From positions 1 through 33,131 of the forward strand of contig JBOGDF010000012.1 in NCBI GenBank assembly GCA_050701635.1: 33,131 bases of DNA, given 5' to 3'. Positions 6,740 to 14,809 of this stretch are shown in pieces; the stretch's first letter is position 1, and each line of letters opens with the position of its first letter. The notes beneath the pieces were generated by a model. It did not search any database, was not told the origin of the DNA, and saw only the letters and a program-made list of their open reading frames with translations. The stretch is from WHSM01 sp050701635 (lineage in GTDB: Bacteria; Actinomycetota; Actinomycetes; Mycobacteriales; Micromonosporaceae). The translations under genes were made by a program, and so were the position numbers.

Positions 6740-7664
6740 TTAGTAGACGTAGATGCCGCGGCCGGCCTGGAATTCGGTGACCCGCTCAAAGTACGTGACC
6801 TGACCGGTACCGCAGTCGGACCCGCCGGAGAGGATGCCCAACGCGGCCGGGCCGGAGTGCAGCGGACCGCCACTGTCGCCATTCTTGGAGCAGACGTTGG
6901 TTTCGATCACGCTGTACACGGTGGTCCCATCCCAGTAGGTCACCGTAGTACTTGGGTTGGTAACTCTCCCGCAGGTGTATCCGGTGGTGCTGCCAGCCTT
7001 ACACACGAATTCACCCCGGTTGGGGTCCCGGGCGTAGGTGATGTCCTGCACGGTGCCGTCGTACCTCGCGATCACTCCGGGTTTGGGGATCGACGCGTTG
7101 GTGTACTTGACGATGCCGAGGTCGGAGCCGGGTGGATGCTTGAGACGCGGTAGCCGAGTGGGGTGTTCTGATTGGACCCGGCGTACCACCAGACGCTCTC
7201 ATCGGTGCAGTGCCCGGCGGTAAAGAAGTAGTACCCCTCGCCCTTCTTGATGGCGTTGAAGCCAAGCGTGCAGCGACCGTGATTGAAGCCGGTGCTGAAG
7301 CTGGTGAAGATGGCGACGCCGCCACCGATCTTGGTGGTCAACCTGCCCGGCAGGCGCCGGAACCGCACCGCGTCACCGAAGCGCCGAGTGAGGAGCTTGA
7401 GTCGGGTGACCTCCGCTGCGGTGACCATGCTGTCGTAGGAGACGAGCACTGTCCTGCTCGGCAGGTCCACACCCATGCGGTGCCGGGGATCTTCGGTCCG
7501 GCATCCAACTCGGAATGTATGCCCTGGAGGTGTTCGGGGCTGTAGCTGGGCTTCGCTGTGGCGGCCTCACCTGTCGTCACCAGGCTGCTTGCCGCCAGCC
7601 CGAGAGCGCACACCGACATCAATGACGTCTTGACGATCGATCTCCACGTGCCCGTGCGTCTCAG
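6740..7664 (-). pseudogene. Secreted S1 (chymotrypsin/streptogrisin-like) serine protease, frameshifted
   Basis: Three successive minus-strand frames together encode a secreted serine protease of about 300 residues. The catalytic triad residues are all visible: His in YFFTAGHC, Asp in GSDLGIVKY, and Ser in NGDSGGPL. The first shift is near 7469, where GTAW must continue as GVDLPSRTVLVSY in another frame. The second is near 7127, where SIHP must continue as GSDLGIV. Each is explained by one missing base in a short G or C run. At the 5' end the natural signal peptide frame (RRTGTWRSIVKTSLMSVCALGLAASS) begins at CTG (7664-7662), after a good AGGAAAGG, with no ATG or GTG at that place. A TTG at 7622 or ATG at 7619 would give a signal peptide lacking the basic n-region. 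The gene is probably dead, unless both shifts are sequencing errors. Confidence 0.8.
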
Positions 7665-7750
7665 CTGGACCCTTTCCTGGGTTCGGTTCCGTGGAAGGGA
7701 CAGTCTTCACGAGCGCTCTCACACGTCGCTCACATCGCGAACGACGTCCC

Positions 7751-7846
7751 AAGTGCGCGAAACCAACCGAGTGTGTCTTCATCGGAGACTCGATCTCCGA
7801 CATCGAGAGCGGCTCGCCATGCCAGTACGGGGCCTTCGGCGTCGAC
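7751..7846 (+). pseudogene. HAD-family phosphatase remnant
   Basis: The plus strand reads KCAKPTECVFIGDSISDIESG and then loses resemblance after about ten residues. (P)xECVFIGDSxxDIexG is the C-terminal metal-binding motif of haloacid-dehalogenase-like hydrolases. No motif I (DxDGT/V) or upstream domain can be found, and the frame then runs antisense into the GerMN lipoprotein gene. About 32 residues therefore survive. Its neighbours are an inactivated protease and an integrase scrap, so I read this as another relic in a decaying strip. A chance resemblance cannot be excluded for so short a match. Confidence 0.55.
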
Positions 7847-8724
7847 TACGGCTGCAGGCTCACGGGGATGTCCACGACGTTGACCCGGGAGCCGTCCTCC
7901 GCGGAGACCTCGTACACCTGGATCCGGCCGGTCTGCGCGGTGCTGACCTGGAACGACAGGCTGGTCGAGAACCGGCCCCGGCAGCCGCTGCCGCAGGTCG
8001 CCGTGGTGAACCCGGTGGCGATCTCTCTGCCCGCGGCGTCGAGGATCCGTACGCTCACCGTGGCCTCGTACACGTTGGCGGTGCCGGTGATGGTCACCGG
8101 GCTGCGCACCTGGGCGCCGATCCGCGGGCTGGTCACCACGATCGCCGGTAGCACGTCGGCGTACGCGGAGCGACCTGCCGGCCAGCCCAGCGCCTCGCCG
8201 TCGCGCTGGAAGCCGACCTTCGACACGGTGGCGAACTGGGTCAGCGTGTAGACCACCTGGGCCTGGCGTAGCCGTGCGAGGTCGCGGCCGCCGGCATAGA
8301 ACGACGCTGGGAAGCTCACCGTGGCCACGCCGCCGGACACCGACGCGCTGAACGTGGTTTCTGAAGGCAGCGCGGTGCTCACCCCGGCGGCCGCCTCGGC
8401 CTGGGTGGCGCCGGCGATCAGCTCCCGCAGGGCCAGCTTGGTGGTCGCGGCGGTGGCCGAGCGGGTCCGTACGGTGTGGAACAGCCTGCCGTTGCGGGTG
8501 AGCCACAGCTCGATGGTGATGCTCCTGGGTGCGCTGGTGGCGTGGCCAGCCGGCGCGTCGCTCGTCGGCTGCGGTGACGGCTGCCGCGACGCGGTGTGGC
8601 TGCTCGGCGACGGCTTCGGCGCGGCGGTCGGCGCGGTGCCTCGCGATCCGGCCGCGTCAGTGCAGCCGGTGAGCGCAGCGAGACCGAGCAGCAGGGATGC
8701 GAGGAGCAGGTGACGAAGCTTCAT
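7846..8724 (-). CDS. Lipoprotein with GerMN and Gmad2 domains
   Basis: This 292-residue protein has a lipoprotein signal peptide with lipobox LTG-Cys21, so it is probably anchored to the outer face of the membrane. A Ser/Pro/Thr-rich linker follows to about residue 70. A GerMN domain comes next (about 72-165, with VTV-type strands and VVYTLTQF), then a Gmad2 immunoglobulin-like domain (about 195-290: VTSPRIGAQVRSPVTITGTA). These domains are known from spore-germination and LpqB-type proteins and are thought to bind ligand or cell wall. Its ATG overlaps the stop of the sensor kinase gene in an ATGA (8721-8724), so the two are translationally coupled. By analogy with MtrA-MtrB-LpqB it may modulate that kinase; this is inference. 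The exact ligand is unknown. Confidence 0.9.
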   Translation of the reverse strand: MKLRHLLLASLLLGLAALTGCTDAAGSRGTAPTAAPKPSPSSHTASRQPSPQPTSDAPAGHATSAPRSITIELWLTRNGRLFHTVRTRSATAATTKLALRELIAGATQAEAAAGVSTALPSETTFSASVSGGVATVSFPASFYAGGRDLARLRQAQVVYTLTQFATVSKVGFQRDGEALGWPAGRSAYADVLPAIVVTSPRIGAQVRSPVTITGTANVYEATVSVRILDAAGREIATGFTTATCGSGCRGRFSTSLSFQVSTAQTGRIQVYEVSAEDGSRVNVVDIPVSLQP

Positions 8725-10187
8725 GGCGTACTCCGATCAGCGGGGCGGGTGGGACCTGCCCGGTCGCCATCACCGTCCCGCTCGAACTCCACCGTGACTT
8801 CACCGTCGCGTAACAGCCGTGCAACAGGGAGCACGAACCGGCACCGCGCGCCGTGCCCAGGTCGGCTGTCCACCTCGATCCGCCCGCCCAGCAGCTCGGC
8901 GTTGCGCTGCGCGATCGCCATGCCCAGCCCGCTGCCCCTGCTCGACCGGGACGGGTCGCCCTTGGAGAACCGGTCGAACAGGTGGGGCAGGTAGTCGGGT
9001 GGGATGCCGGGACCCTGGTCGGCGACGGTCACCACCAGCTCAGCGGCGGCACGCCGCAGCGTTACCGACACACCCGACCGGCCGTGTTCGACGGCATTGT
9101 CGACCAGGTTGCCGACCACCCTGGCGAACCGCCGGGGATCGGTGGTCACCATCGCCGGCTCCAGGTCCAGCGTGACCTGGTCGGACCGGACCAGCTCGCG
9201 GAGAAGCACCTCCACGTCGACCGGCTCGGGCAGCACCTGCTCGCCGCCGGAGTCCAGCCTCGACAGCTCCATCAGCTCGTCGATCAGATGGCGCAGGCGT
9301 ACCACGTCTGCCACGAGTAGCTCGGCGGGGCGGCGAGCCTCGGCAGGCAGCCGGTCCAGCTCTTCACGCAGCAGCGCGGCCTCGGCCACCAACGCCGACA
9401 CGGGGGTACGCAGCTCGTGCGCCACGTCGGCCGTGAAGCGCCGCTCCCGCTCGCTCGCCGCCGACAGCGCCGCGATCTTGGCCTCCAGGGCGGCCGCCAT
9501 CCGGTTGAACGAGTCCGCCCAGGCACCGAACTCGTCCGCGGCGCCAGTCGGCAGCCGGGTGTCGAGCAACCCCTCGGCGACCGCTCGAGCAGCCGCGCTG
9601 GCCCGTCCGACCGGCTCGAGCGTACGGCGGGCGACCAGCCACCCGATCAACAGCGCGATGCCGACCGCCGCCAACCAGCCGGCGCCGAGCACGCGGGCCA
9701 GCTGGTCGAGGTCCGCGTACAGCCGGTCCTCGGTGACCACGAGGTACAGCTCGGCGCGCTCCCCTGGCACCCGGCCCCCGGCCAGCAACAGGTGGCGTCC
9801 GCCGGCGACAACCCGCTGGTAGCCGAGCTGACCGGCGCCCGCCCGAGCCCGCAGCTCATCCGGCACAGGCGGCGCGTACGCCGGACTCGACGCCACCGCG
9901 GTGCCGTCGTCGACGAGCACCACGTGGTGGCCCGTCGCCTCGAAACTGCGCAGCAGCTCCGCCCGTCGCCGCCCGTCCAGCGGCGCGAACTGTCCGGCGA
10001 GGACCAGCTGGTAGCGGGCCTCGGCGGTGGTGCGGTCAACAGAGTCGGCGAGCGTCGCCTGGCGTACCAGTAGGAAGGAGCCGGCCGCCAACGCGGCGGC
10101 GCACACCCCGACGACCAGGACGAATGCCCAGGTCAGCCGGCGCCGCATCCGAGGCGGCGGCACCTGGGTGAGGCTGTCGACGCTCAC
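8721..10187 (-). CDS. Sensor histidine kinase (HAMP, HisKA, HATPase)
   Basis: A 488-residue membrane sensor kinase with two transmembrane helices (about 18-41 and 168-186) flanking an extracytoplasmic sensor region of about 125 residues. A HAMP linker (about 187-240) follows, then an H-box with His257 in FTADVAHELRTPVSAL. The ATPase domain has the N-box RFARVVGNLVDNAVEHG (Asn360, Asn364), the G1 box DQGPGIP and the G2 box GSGLGMAIA. It is predicted to phosphorylate the response regulator encoded seven bases upstream. The GTG start at 10187 fits the spacing. The last 30 residues are a low-complexity acidic/basic tail (EFERDGDGDRAGPTRP). The signal sensed is not evident; the coupled GerMN lipoprotein is a candidate accessory sensor. 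Confidence 0.94.
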   Translation of the reverse strand: MSVDSLTQVPPPRMRRRLTWAFVLVVGVCAAALAAGSFLLVRQATLADSVDRTTAEARYQLVLAGQFAPLDGRRRAELLRSFEATGHHVVLVDDGTAVASSPAYAPPVPDELRARAGAGQLGYQRVVAGGRHLLLAGGRVPGERAELYLVVTEDRLYADLDQLARVLGAGWLAAVGIALLIGWLVARRTLEPVGRASAAARAVAEGLLDTRLPTGAADEFGAWADSFNRMAAALEAKIAALSAASERERRFTADVAHELRTPVSALVAEAALLREELDRLPAEARRPAELLVADVVRLRHLIDELMELSRLDSGGEQVLPEPVDVEVLLRELVRSDQVTLDLEPAMVTTDPRRFARVVGNLVDNAVEHGRSGVSVTLRRAAAELVVTVADQGPGIPPDYLPHLFDRFSKGDPSRSSRGSGLGMAIAQRNAELLGGRIEVDSRPGHGARCRFVLPVARLLRDGEVTVEFERDGDGDRAGPTRPADRSTP

Positions 10188-10194
10188 GGCTGTG

Positions 10195-10890
10195 TCACCG
10201 CACTGTCAGCTGGTAGCCGACGCCGCGTACGGTGCGGATCAGCTTCGGCTCGCGCGGGTCGGCTTCGACCTTGGACCGCAGCCGCTGCACGGCGACGTCG
10301 ACCAGCCGGGAGTCGCCCAGGTAGTCGTAGTCCCACACCAGCTCCAGCAGGATCTGCCGGGTGAAGACCCGGCCGGGGTGGCGCGCGAGCTCGTACAGCA
10401 GCCGGAACTCCGTGACGGTGAGCGTGATGGGGGCGCCGTCGCGGCGGACCGTGTGGGTCACCGGGTCGATCTCCAGGTCGGCCACGTGCAGCGGCTTCGG
10501 CTCGTCGGCCGGCGCCGCGGCCCGGCGCAGCAGGGCGCGTGCCCGGGCCAGCAGCTCCGCCGGCTCGAACGGCTTGCGCACGTAGTCGTCCGCGCCCGAC
10601 TCCAGCCCCACCACCACATCCACCAGGTCGGTACGTGCCGTCAGCATCAGCACCGGAACCCGCGAGGTCCTGCGCAGTTCGCGGCACACCTCGAAGCCGT
10701 CGAGGTCGGGCAGCATCACATCGAGGATCACCAGGTCGACAGTGCCGTCGGCGCTGCCCCGCTGGGCGCGCAACAGCCCGTCGCGACCGCCGACTGCGGT
10801 CGTGACCTGTAACCCTGCCCGCTGCAACGCCAGGGCGACAACCTCCCGGATCGAGGCGTCGTCCTCGACGAGCAGCACCCGCTCGTCCAT
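10195..10890 (-). CDS. OmpR/PhoB-family response regulator
   Basis: A 231-residue response regulator from the ATG at 10890. The receiver domain has the acidic pair Asp10/Asp11 (VEDD), phosphoacceptor Asp57 (VILDVMLPD), Thr84 and Lys106 (RKPFEP). The C-terminal winged helix (about 135-231) contains LTVTEFRLLYELARHPGRVFTR and ends in RTVRGVGYQLTVR, typical of OmpR/PhoB DNA-binding domains. A GTG at 10932 is in frame and would add 14 residues, but the family starts just before the VLLVEDD strand, so the ATG is preferred. It is the first gene of a minus-strand operon with the kinase (gap seven bases) and the GerMN lipoprotein. It probably autoregulates this operon and controls envelope genes; targets are not identifiable here. 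Confidence 0.94.
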   Translation of the reverse strand: MDERVLLVEDDASIREVVALALQRAGLQVTTAVGGRDGLLRAQRGSADGTVDLVILDVMLPDLDGFEVCRELRRTSRVPVLMLTARTDLVDVVVGLESGADDYVRKPFEPAELLARARALLRRAAAPADEPKPLHVADLEIDPVTHTVRRDGAPITLTVTEFRLLYELARHPGRVFTRQILLELVWDYDYLGDSRLVDVAVQRLRSKVEADPREPKLIRTVRGVGYQLTVR

Positions 10891-10950
10891 CTCACATAGA
10901 GCGTATGAGCGGTGTACGCCCGGCAAGCTCACCCCAACGGACAGCTTGCG

Positions 10951-11346
10951 CTACCTGTCCAGTGCGCCGGGGTTGCTAGTTCCATCGCCAGTGGTGCGTT
11001 TGACCTGCGGCCACAGCAGCGTGGCGCCGAGGAGCAGAAACAGAATTCCGCCGGGTACGGAGACGAAGCTGGTCCAGTCTCCAGGCACCGCGCCCCGGTC
11101 TGCCATCGGGAGCCAGTGGGTGAAGACGCCGCCGGTCCAGAACAGCCCGAACAGCACCGCCGCCCACCGACGCAGCACCTGGTTGACCCACGGCCATCCC
11201 AGCACCAGCCCGGCGCTGAGCACCATCACCGGGACCGTACGCAGGTAGCCGTCGGCGCGGCTCGCGATCTCGTCTACGCCGTGCACGATCCCCGCGAGGG
11301 TGGCGAGCGCGAACACCGCGCGCTCGTGGGCGGCGAGCAGGCGCAT
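10951..11346 (-). CDS. Small multi-pass membrane protein, function unknown
   Basis: The 131-residue product begins MRLLAAHERAVFALATLAG and has about three to four hydrophobic segments, including VPVMVLSAGLVLGWPW, WAAVLFGLFWTGGVF and GGILFLLLGATLLW. AGGAAGG lies seven bases before the ATG at 11346, which supports this start over a longer frame beginning at 11418. I do not recognise a family. It lies upstream of the response regulator gene on the same strand, 60 bp away, so it might be co-transcribed with the two-component operon; the spacing is also compatible with a separate unit. It is divergent from the next membrane protein gene, with 141 bp between starts. Confidence 0.75.
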   Translation of the reverse strand: MRLLAAHERAVFALATLAGIVHGVDEIASRADGYLRTVPVMVLSAGLVLGWPWVNQVLRRWAAVLFGLFWTGGVFTHWLPMADRGAVPGDWTSFVSVPGGILFLLLGATLLWPQVKRTTGDGTSNPGALDR

Positions 11347-11487
11347 CGGCGTGCCTTCCTGTGGGTCGGGCTGCATTCGTACCACGCTGGCGGTAGGCGG
11401 AGCCGCCGCGCGTACCACGTACGGCGGCCGGGAAAGTCAGCCCTCGACCGGACGCGCCGGGGCGGCCGGCGGCCTAGCGTGCAAGTT

Positions 11488-12375
11488 ATGACAGACCACC
11501 GCATGGTACGAGCGATCCGCCGGATCTGGAGCGACGCGTCCACAGTGGAGCGTGCAAGCTACCTGATCAGCGCCGTACTGTTCGTCTCCGGCCTGGCGCA
11601 CCTCTGGGTGTACGCCGTGGACGGCGGCCCGTGGCTGGGGCCGGTGTCGTGGCGCAAGCCGATCACGTTCGGGCTCTCGTTCGGGGTGACGCTGGCGTCG
11701 GTCACCTTCGCCGCCAGTTTCCTGCGAATGGGTGGGGCCGTACGGCGGTGGCTGCTCGGGGCGTTCGCCGCGGCGAGCTGTGTCGAGGTCGCGCTGATCA
11801 CGGTGCAGGCGTGGCGCGGCGTACCGTCGCACTTCAATCGGGAAACCGGGCTGGACGGCGTGATCGCGACCGTGCTGGCGATCGGCGGCGGGGTGCTGAT
11901 CGTCGTGGTGGTGGCGTTGACGGTGCTCTCCTGGCGCGGCCAGGGTCGGCTGACCCCCGAGTTGCTGGCGGTACGCGTCGGCCTCGGCACGCTGGTGGCG
12001 GCGCTCGCCGTCGGCGCCGCGATGATCGTGGTGGGCGTGACCGCGACCGACCCGGCGATCGCGTACACCACGGCGGGCGGCTACAAGCCGGCCCACGCGG
12101 TGCTGATGCACGCGGTGACCGTACTACCCGTGTTGGGGTGGTTGACCCGGCTGACGGCGTGGCCGGACCGGCGCCGGATGCGCGCGGTCGCGCTCGCCAC
12201 CGGGGGCTACCTGCTGATCTCGGCGGTGATCGTCGAGCAGACCTTCGCCGGCGTCTCCACGTACGCGATGGCGGTGCTGCCGATGGCGCTCGCCGCACTG
12301 GGAGCCGTGGCGCCGGTCGCCGCCGGCGGGGTGCTGCTCGTGGCGGCGGTACGGTCAGGCAGGCGTACCGACTGA
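11488..12375 (+). CDS. Integral membrane protein, function unknown
   Basis: A protein of about 295 residues with seven or eight predicted transmembrane helices, for example SYLISAVLFVSGLAHLWVYA, ITFGLSFGVTLASVTFAASF and TLVAALAVGAAMIVVGVTA. Short charged loops occur between them. The start ATG at 11488 is followed by another in-frame ATG at 11503; neither has a strong ribosome binding site, so the start is uncertain by five codons. I recognise no family motif. The conserved-looking charged patch GPVSWRKPITFG between helices could be functional. The 3' end overlaps the convergent methyltransferase gene by 21 bp (12355-12375). Confidence 0.8.
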   Translation: MTDHRMVRAIRRIWSDASTVERASYLISAVLFVSGLAHLWVYAVDGGPWLGPVSWRKPITFGLSFGVTLASVTFAASFLRMGGAVRRWLLGAFAAASCVEVALITVQAWRGVPSHFNRETGLDGVIATVLAIGGGVLIVVVVALTVLSWRGQGRLTPELLAVRVGLGTLVAALAVGAAMIVVGVTATDPAIAYTTAGGYKPAHAVLMHAVTVLPVLGWLTRLTAWPDRRRMRAVALATGGYLLISAVIVEQTFAGVSTYAMAVLPMALAALGAVAPVAAGGVLLVAAVRSGRRTD

Positions 12376-13188
12376 GGCGGGCGTACCGCGGGAGGCGGTT
12401 GCTTTGAAGAAGGTGTAGCAGAACGTGCCGCCGGGTTCGGCGGTGCGGTAGAGGTCGCGGATCCCCTCCGACCAGCTCGCCTGGTCCATCAGGCCCTGGC
12501 CCACGGCCTGCTCCCCGACGCCCTCCACCATCGCGGTGAACGTCTTACGGGTAAAGCCGTCGACCAACGCGGGACGGCTGGCGTCGACGTACACCATGCG
12601 GGGCGAGACCACGGCGTCGGCGTAGCCGGCCTCGGTGAGCAGCGGGTAGAGCCGCCGCCCGATCAGCGAGTCGCCGCCGGCCCGCCGCTGCAGCTCCACC
12701 AGGCACCCGATCGCCTGGCGCGCCCGCTCACTGTCCGGATGGAAGTACGCCGAGCCGTGGTCGCCTTCGATCACGGTGAGCGTGCCTCCCGGTTTCAGCA
12801 CCCGGGTCACCGCCCGCAGCGCCGCCACCGGATCGGCCAGATGCTCCAGTACGAAGCAGACGAACACGTGGTCGTACGACGCGTCCGGGTACGGCAGGTG
12901 GAACAGATCGGCCTGCTGGAAGGTCACGTTGGCGAAGCCCGCCTGGCGTACCCGCCGCTGCGCCTCAGCCAGCGACTCCGCCGAGATGTCCACCGAGGTG
13001 AACTCCGCGTCCGGGCTGTTGCCGGCCAGGATCACCGTCTGCGCCCCGACCCCGCAGCCCGCTTCCAGCACCCGGCTGGCGGCCGGATAGCGGGTGTCGC
13101 CGTGCAGCAGCTCGGTCAACGTGCTCGCCTGGTCGGCGAGCCGGCTCGCCTCGAAGTCCGAATACCCGTGTACGTAGTCGATCGTCAT
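12355..13188 (-). CDS. Class I SAM-dependent methyltransferase
   Basis: A 277-residue methyltransferase. Motif I, VLEAGCGVGAQT (residues 40-51), binds S-adenosylmethionine; motif II has the acidic end of strand 2 (FTSVDISAE). The strand 4 region YDHVFVCFVLEHLADP and the following LKPGGTLTVIEGDHG complete the Rossmann-like fold of the Methyltransf_11/UbiE-like group. The C-terminal third (from about 160) is a cap that may select the substrate, which I cannot infer. The ATG at 13188 is preferred, being followed by a normal N terminus. The gene is monocistronic, divergent from the dodecin gene and convergent with the membrane protein gene, whose 3' end it overlaps by 21 bp. Confidence 0.92.
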   Translation of the reverse strand: MTIDYVHGYSDFEASRLADQASTLTELLHGDTRYPAASRVLEAGCGVGAQTVILAGNSPDAEFTSVDISAESLAEAQRRVRQAGFANVTFQQADLFHLPYPDASYDHVFVCFVLEHLADPVAALRAVTRVLKPGGTLTVIEGDHGSAYFHPDSERARQAIGCLVELQRRAGGDSLIGRRLYPLLTEAGYADAVVSPRMVYVDASRPALVDGFTRKTFTAMVEGVGEQAVGQGLMDQASWSEGIRDLYRTAEPGGTFCYTFFKATASRGTPASVGTPA

Positions 13189-13298
13189 GCGGTCTCCCCG
13201 GAGTCAGCGCGTCCCAGTCTGCTTCATACCAGCGAAGCGGTCGCGGCCGCCGGTCCGGCGGCCTACGGTGCGGGAAAGCCCACAAGGGGGTACGAGCC

Positions 13299-13508
13299 AT
13301 GGACCACGTCTACCGGGTCACCGAGATCGTCGGATCCTCCCCGGAGTCCAGCGACGCCGCGATCCGCAACGCGATCACGCGGGCCAACGCGACACTGCGT
13401 CACCTCGACTGGTTCGAGGTGACCGAGACCCGCGGCCATATCGTCGACGGCCAGATCGGCCACTATCAGGTCACCCTCAAGGTCGGCTTCCGCCTGGACG
13501 ACGCCTGA
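13299..13508 (+). CDS. Dodecin (flavin storage/binding protein)
   Basis: A 69-residue protein matching the dodecin family in length and motifs: an N-terminal strand DHVYRVTEIVGSSPES, a helix AIRNAITRANATLRHLDWFEV, then VTETRGHI and HYQVTLKVGFRLDD. Dodecins form hollow dodecamers that bind flavins such as riboflavin or FMN, stacked on the conserved Trp, here Trp38. They are thought to buffer free flavin. AAGGGGG eight bases before the ATG is a strong ribosome binding site. The gene stands alone between a divergent methyltransferase and a convergent oxidoreductase gene. Confidence 0.95.
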   Translation: MDHVYRVTEIVGSSPESSDAAIRNAITRANATLRHLDWFEVTETRGHIVDGQIGHYQVTLKVGFRLDDA

Positions 13509-13566
13509 CCTGCCGGGACAGCCGCGCGCTCGGCCAGCACCCCGGCCACGCGCCGGGCCAAAGCCC

Positions 13567-14718
13567 TCAGGACTCGAGGATCTCGAACTTGATCCCGGCG
13601 GTGCGCAGGCGGGCGATCAGCGCGTCGCCCATCGCCACCGCGGGCGTCAGCTGGCCGGAGGTGTCGGGCAGCTCGTCGTACGCCAGGCAGAGCGCCGACT
13701 CGGACAGCATCTTCGCGGTCTCGTCGTACCCGGGGTCGCCGCCGCTGACCTTGGTCTTGACGCGCTGGCCACCGCCGGTGCCGACGAAGGTGACGGTGAA
13801 CCAGCTGCGGGAGCGCCGCTCGGGGCTGGGGCCCTCGCCGGGCTGCTTGCGACCCAGCAGCCAGTTGCGCAGCGGCGGCACCTGGGCGGCGGCAGCCAGC
13901 GCGCCGGCGCCTCCGACCAGGCCGAGCGCCGTGGTGAGCTTCATGGCGCCGTAATGGCCGTACGTGAAGCGGGGACCGTACCGGTCCAGGGCGGCGGCGG
14001 AGCGGCGTACCACCTGAGGGTCGATGGTGGGCAATGGCAGCGCCCAGCGGTCGACGGCGTCGGCGTGGTGCAGGCCGCGCTTCACCGACCCGACCCGCCG
14101 CCCGGACGGGCGGGGCTCGGCCTGGCGCCGCTCCCGCGCCACCTTCGACGCCTCGCGCAGCCGGGAGAACGCGTTGATCGCCGAGTGGTACGTGCCGCCG
14201 GAGAACTCGCCGCCGACCCGTACGAACGCCTCCACCTGCAGCGGCACACCCTCCGGCAGCTGCTCGACGGTGAACAGCACCCCGAGGTCGTACGGGATCG
14301 AGTCGAAGCCGCACGCGTGCACCAGCCGAGCGCCGGTACGCTGCGCCGTCGCGTGGTAGCGCAGGTACATCAGGTCCACGAACTCCGGCTCGCCGGTCAG
14401 GTCCACGTAGTGCGTGCCGGCTTCGGCGCAAGCGGCGACCAGCGGCTCCCCGTACTTCAAATAGGGACCGACGGTGGTGGCGACCACCCGGGTCGCCGCG
14501 GCCACGTCACGAAGAGACGACGGATCGGAGACGTCCGCGTGCAGCAGCGGCACCTCGATGCCGAGCTCGTCGCGTAGCGCCTCCAGCTTGCCCTGGTTAC
14601 GGCCGGCGAGCGCCCAGCGGCACCCCTCCGGTACGTGCTCCGCGAGGTACTTCGCAGTCAGCCCTCCGGTGAAGCCCGTGGCCCCGAACAGCAACACGTC
14701 GTAGTCGCGCTCAGCCAT
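13567..14718 (-). CDS. Saccharopine dehydrogenase-like NAD(P)-binding oxidoreductase
   Basis: A 383-residue protein whose N terminus YDVLLFGATGFTGGLTAKYLAE is a Rossmann dinucleotide-binding fold (GxxGxxG type), followed by ALAGRN, also typical of the saccharopine dehydrogenase-like group. The middle contains THYVDLTGEPEFVD, common in this family, which includes the trans-acting enoyl reductase Rv2953 of M. tuberculosis. The substrate here is not known; a role in lipid metabolism is plausible only by family analogy. The ATG at 14718 is chosen because AGAGGA is well spaced from it; an adjacent GTG at 14721 would be too close. A hydrophobic stretch near 255-275 (TTALGLVGGAGALAAAAQV) may be a membrane-associated helix, as seen in relatives. 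Confidence 0.88.
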   Translation of the reverse strand: MAERDYDVLLFGATGFTGGLTAKYLAEHVPEGCRWALAGRNQGKLEALRDELGIEVPLLHADVSDPSSLRDVAAATRVVATTVGPYLKYGEPLVAACAEAGTHYVDLTGEPEFVDLMYLRYHATAQRTGARLVHACGFDSIPYDLGVLFTVEQLPEGVPLQVEAFVRVGGEFSGGTYHSAINAFSRLREASKVARERRQAEPRPSGRRVGSVKRGLHHADAVDRWALPLPTIDPQVVRRSAAALDRYGPRFTYGHYGAMKLTTALGLVGGAGALAAAAQVPPLRNWLLGRKQPGEGPSPERRSRSWFTVTFVGTGGGQRVKTKVSGGDPGYDETAKMLSESALCLAYDELPDTSGQLTPAVAMGDALIARLRTAGIKFEILES

Positions 14719-14809
14719 CACACGTCCTCTCGGAAGAACCGCAGGGTCTGTCGTAAAGCTCCACCGGACGTACCCATTGTGCTCACGAGCTGCGGGAAGA
14801 CTCGCAGGG

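Noticed and set aside
6740..7664. Programmed frameshifting in the serine protease gene
   Set aside because: There is no slippery heptamer or downstream stimulatory structure, two separate shifts would be needed, and the start codon is also lost. Decay or sequence error is simpler.
10912..11487. Upstream extension of the membrane protein gene that starts at 11488
   Set aside because: The extension overlaps the well-supported opposite-strand small membrane protein gene and lacks any domain; the natural N terminus is at 11488.
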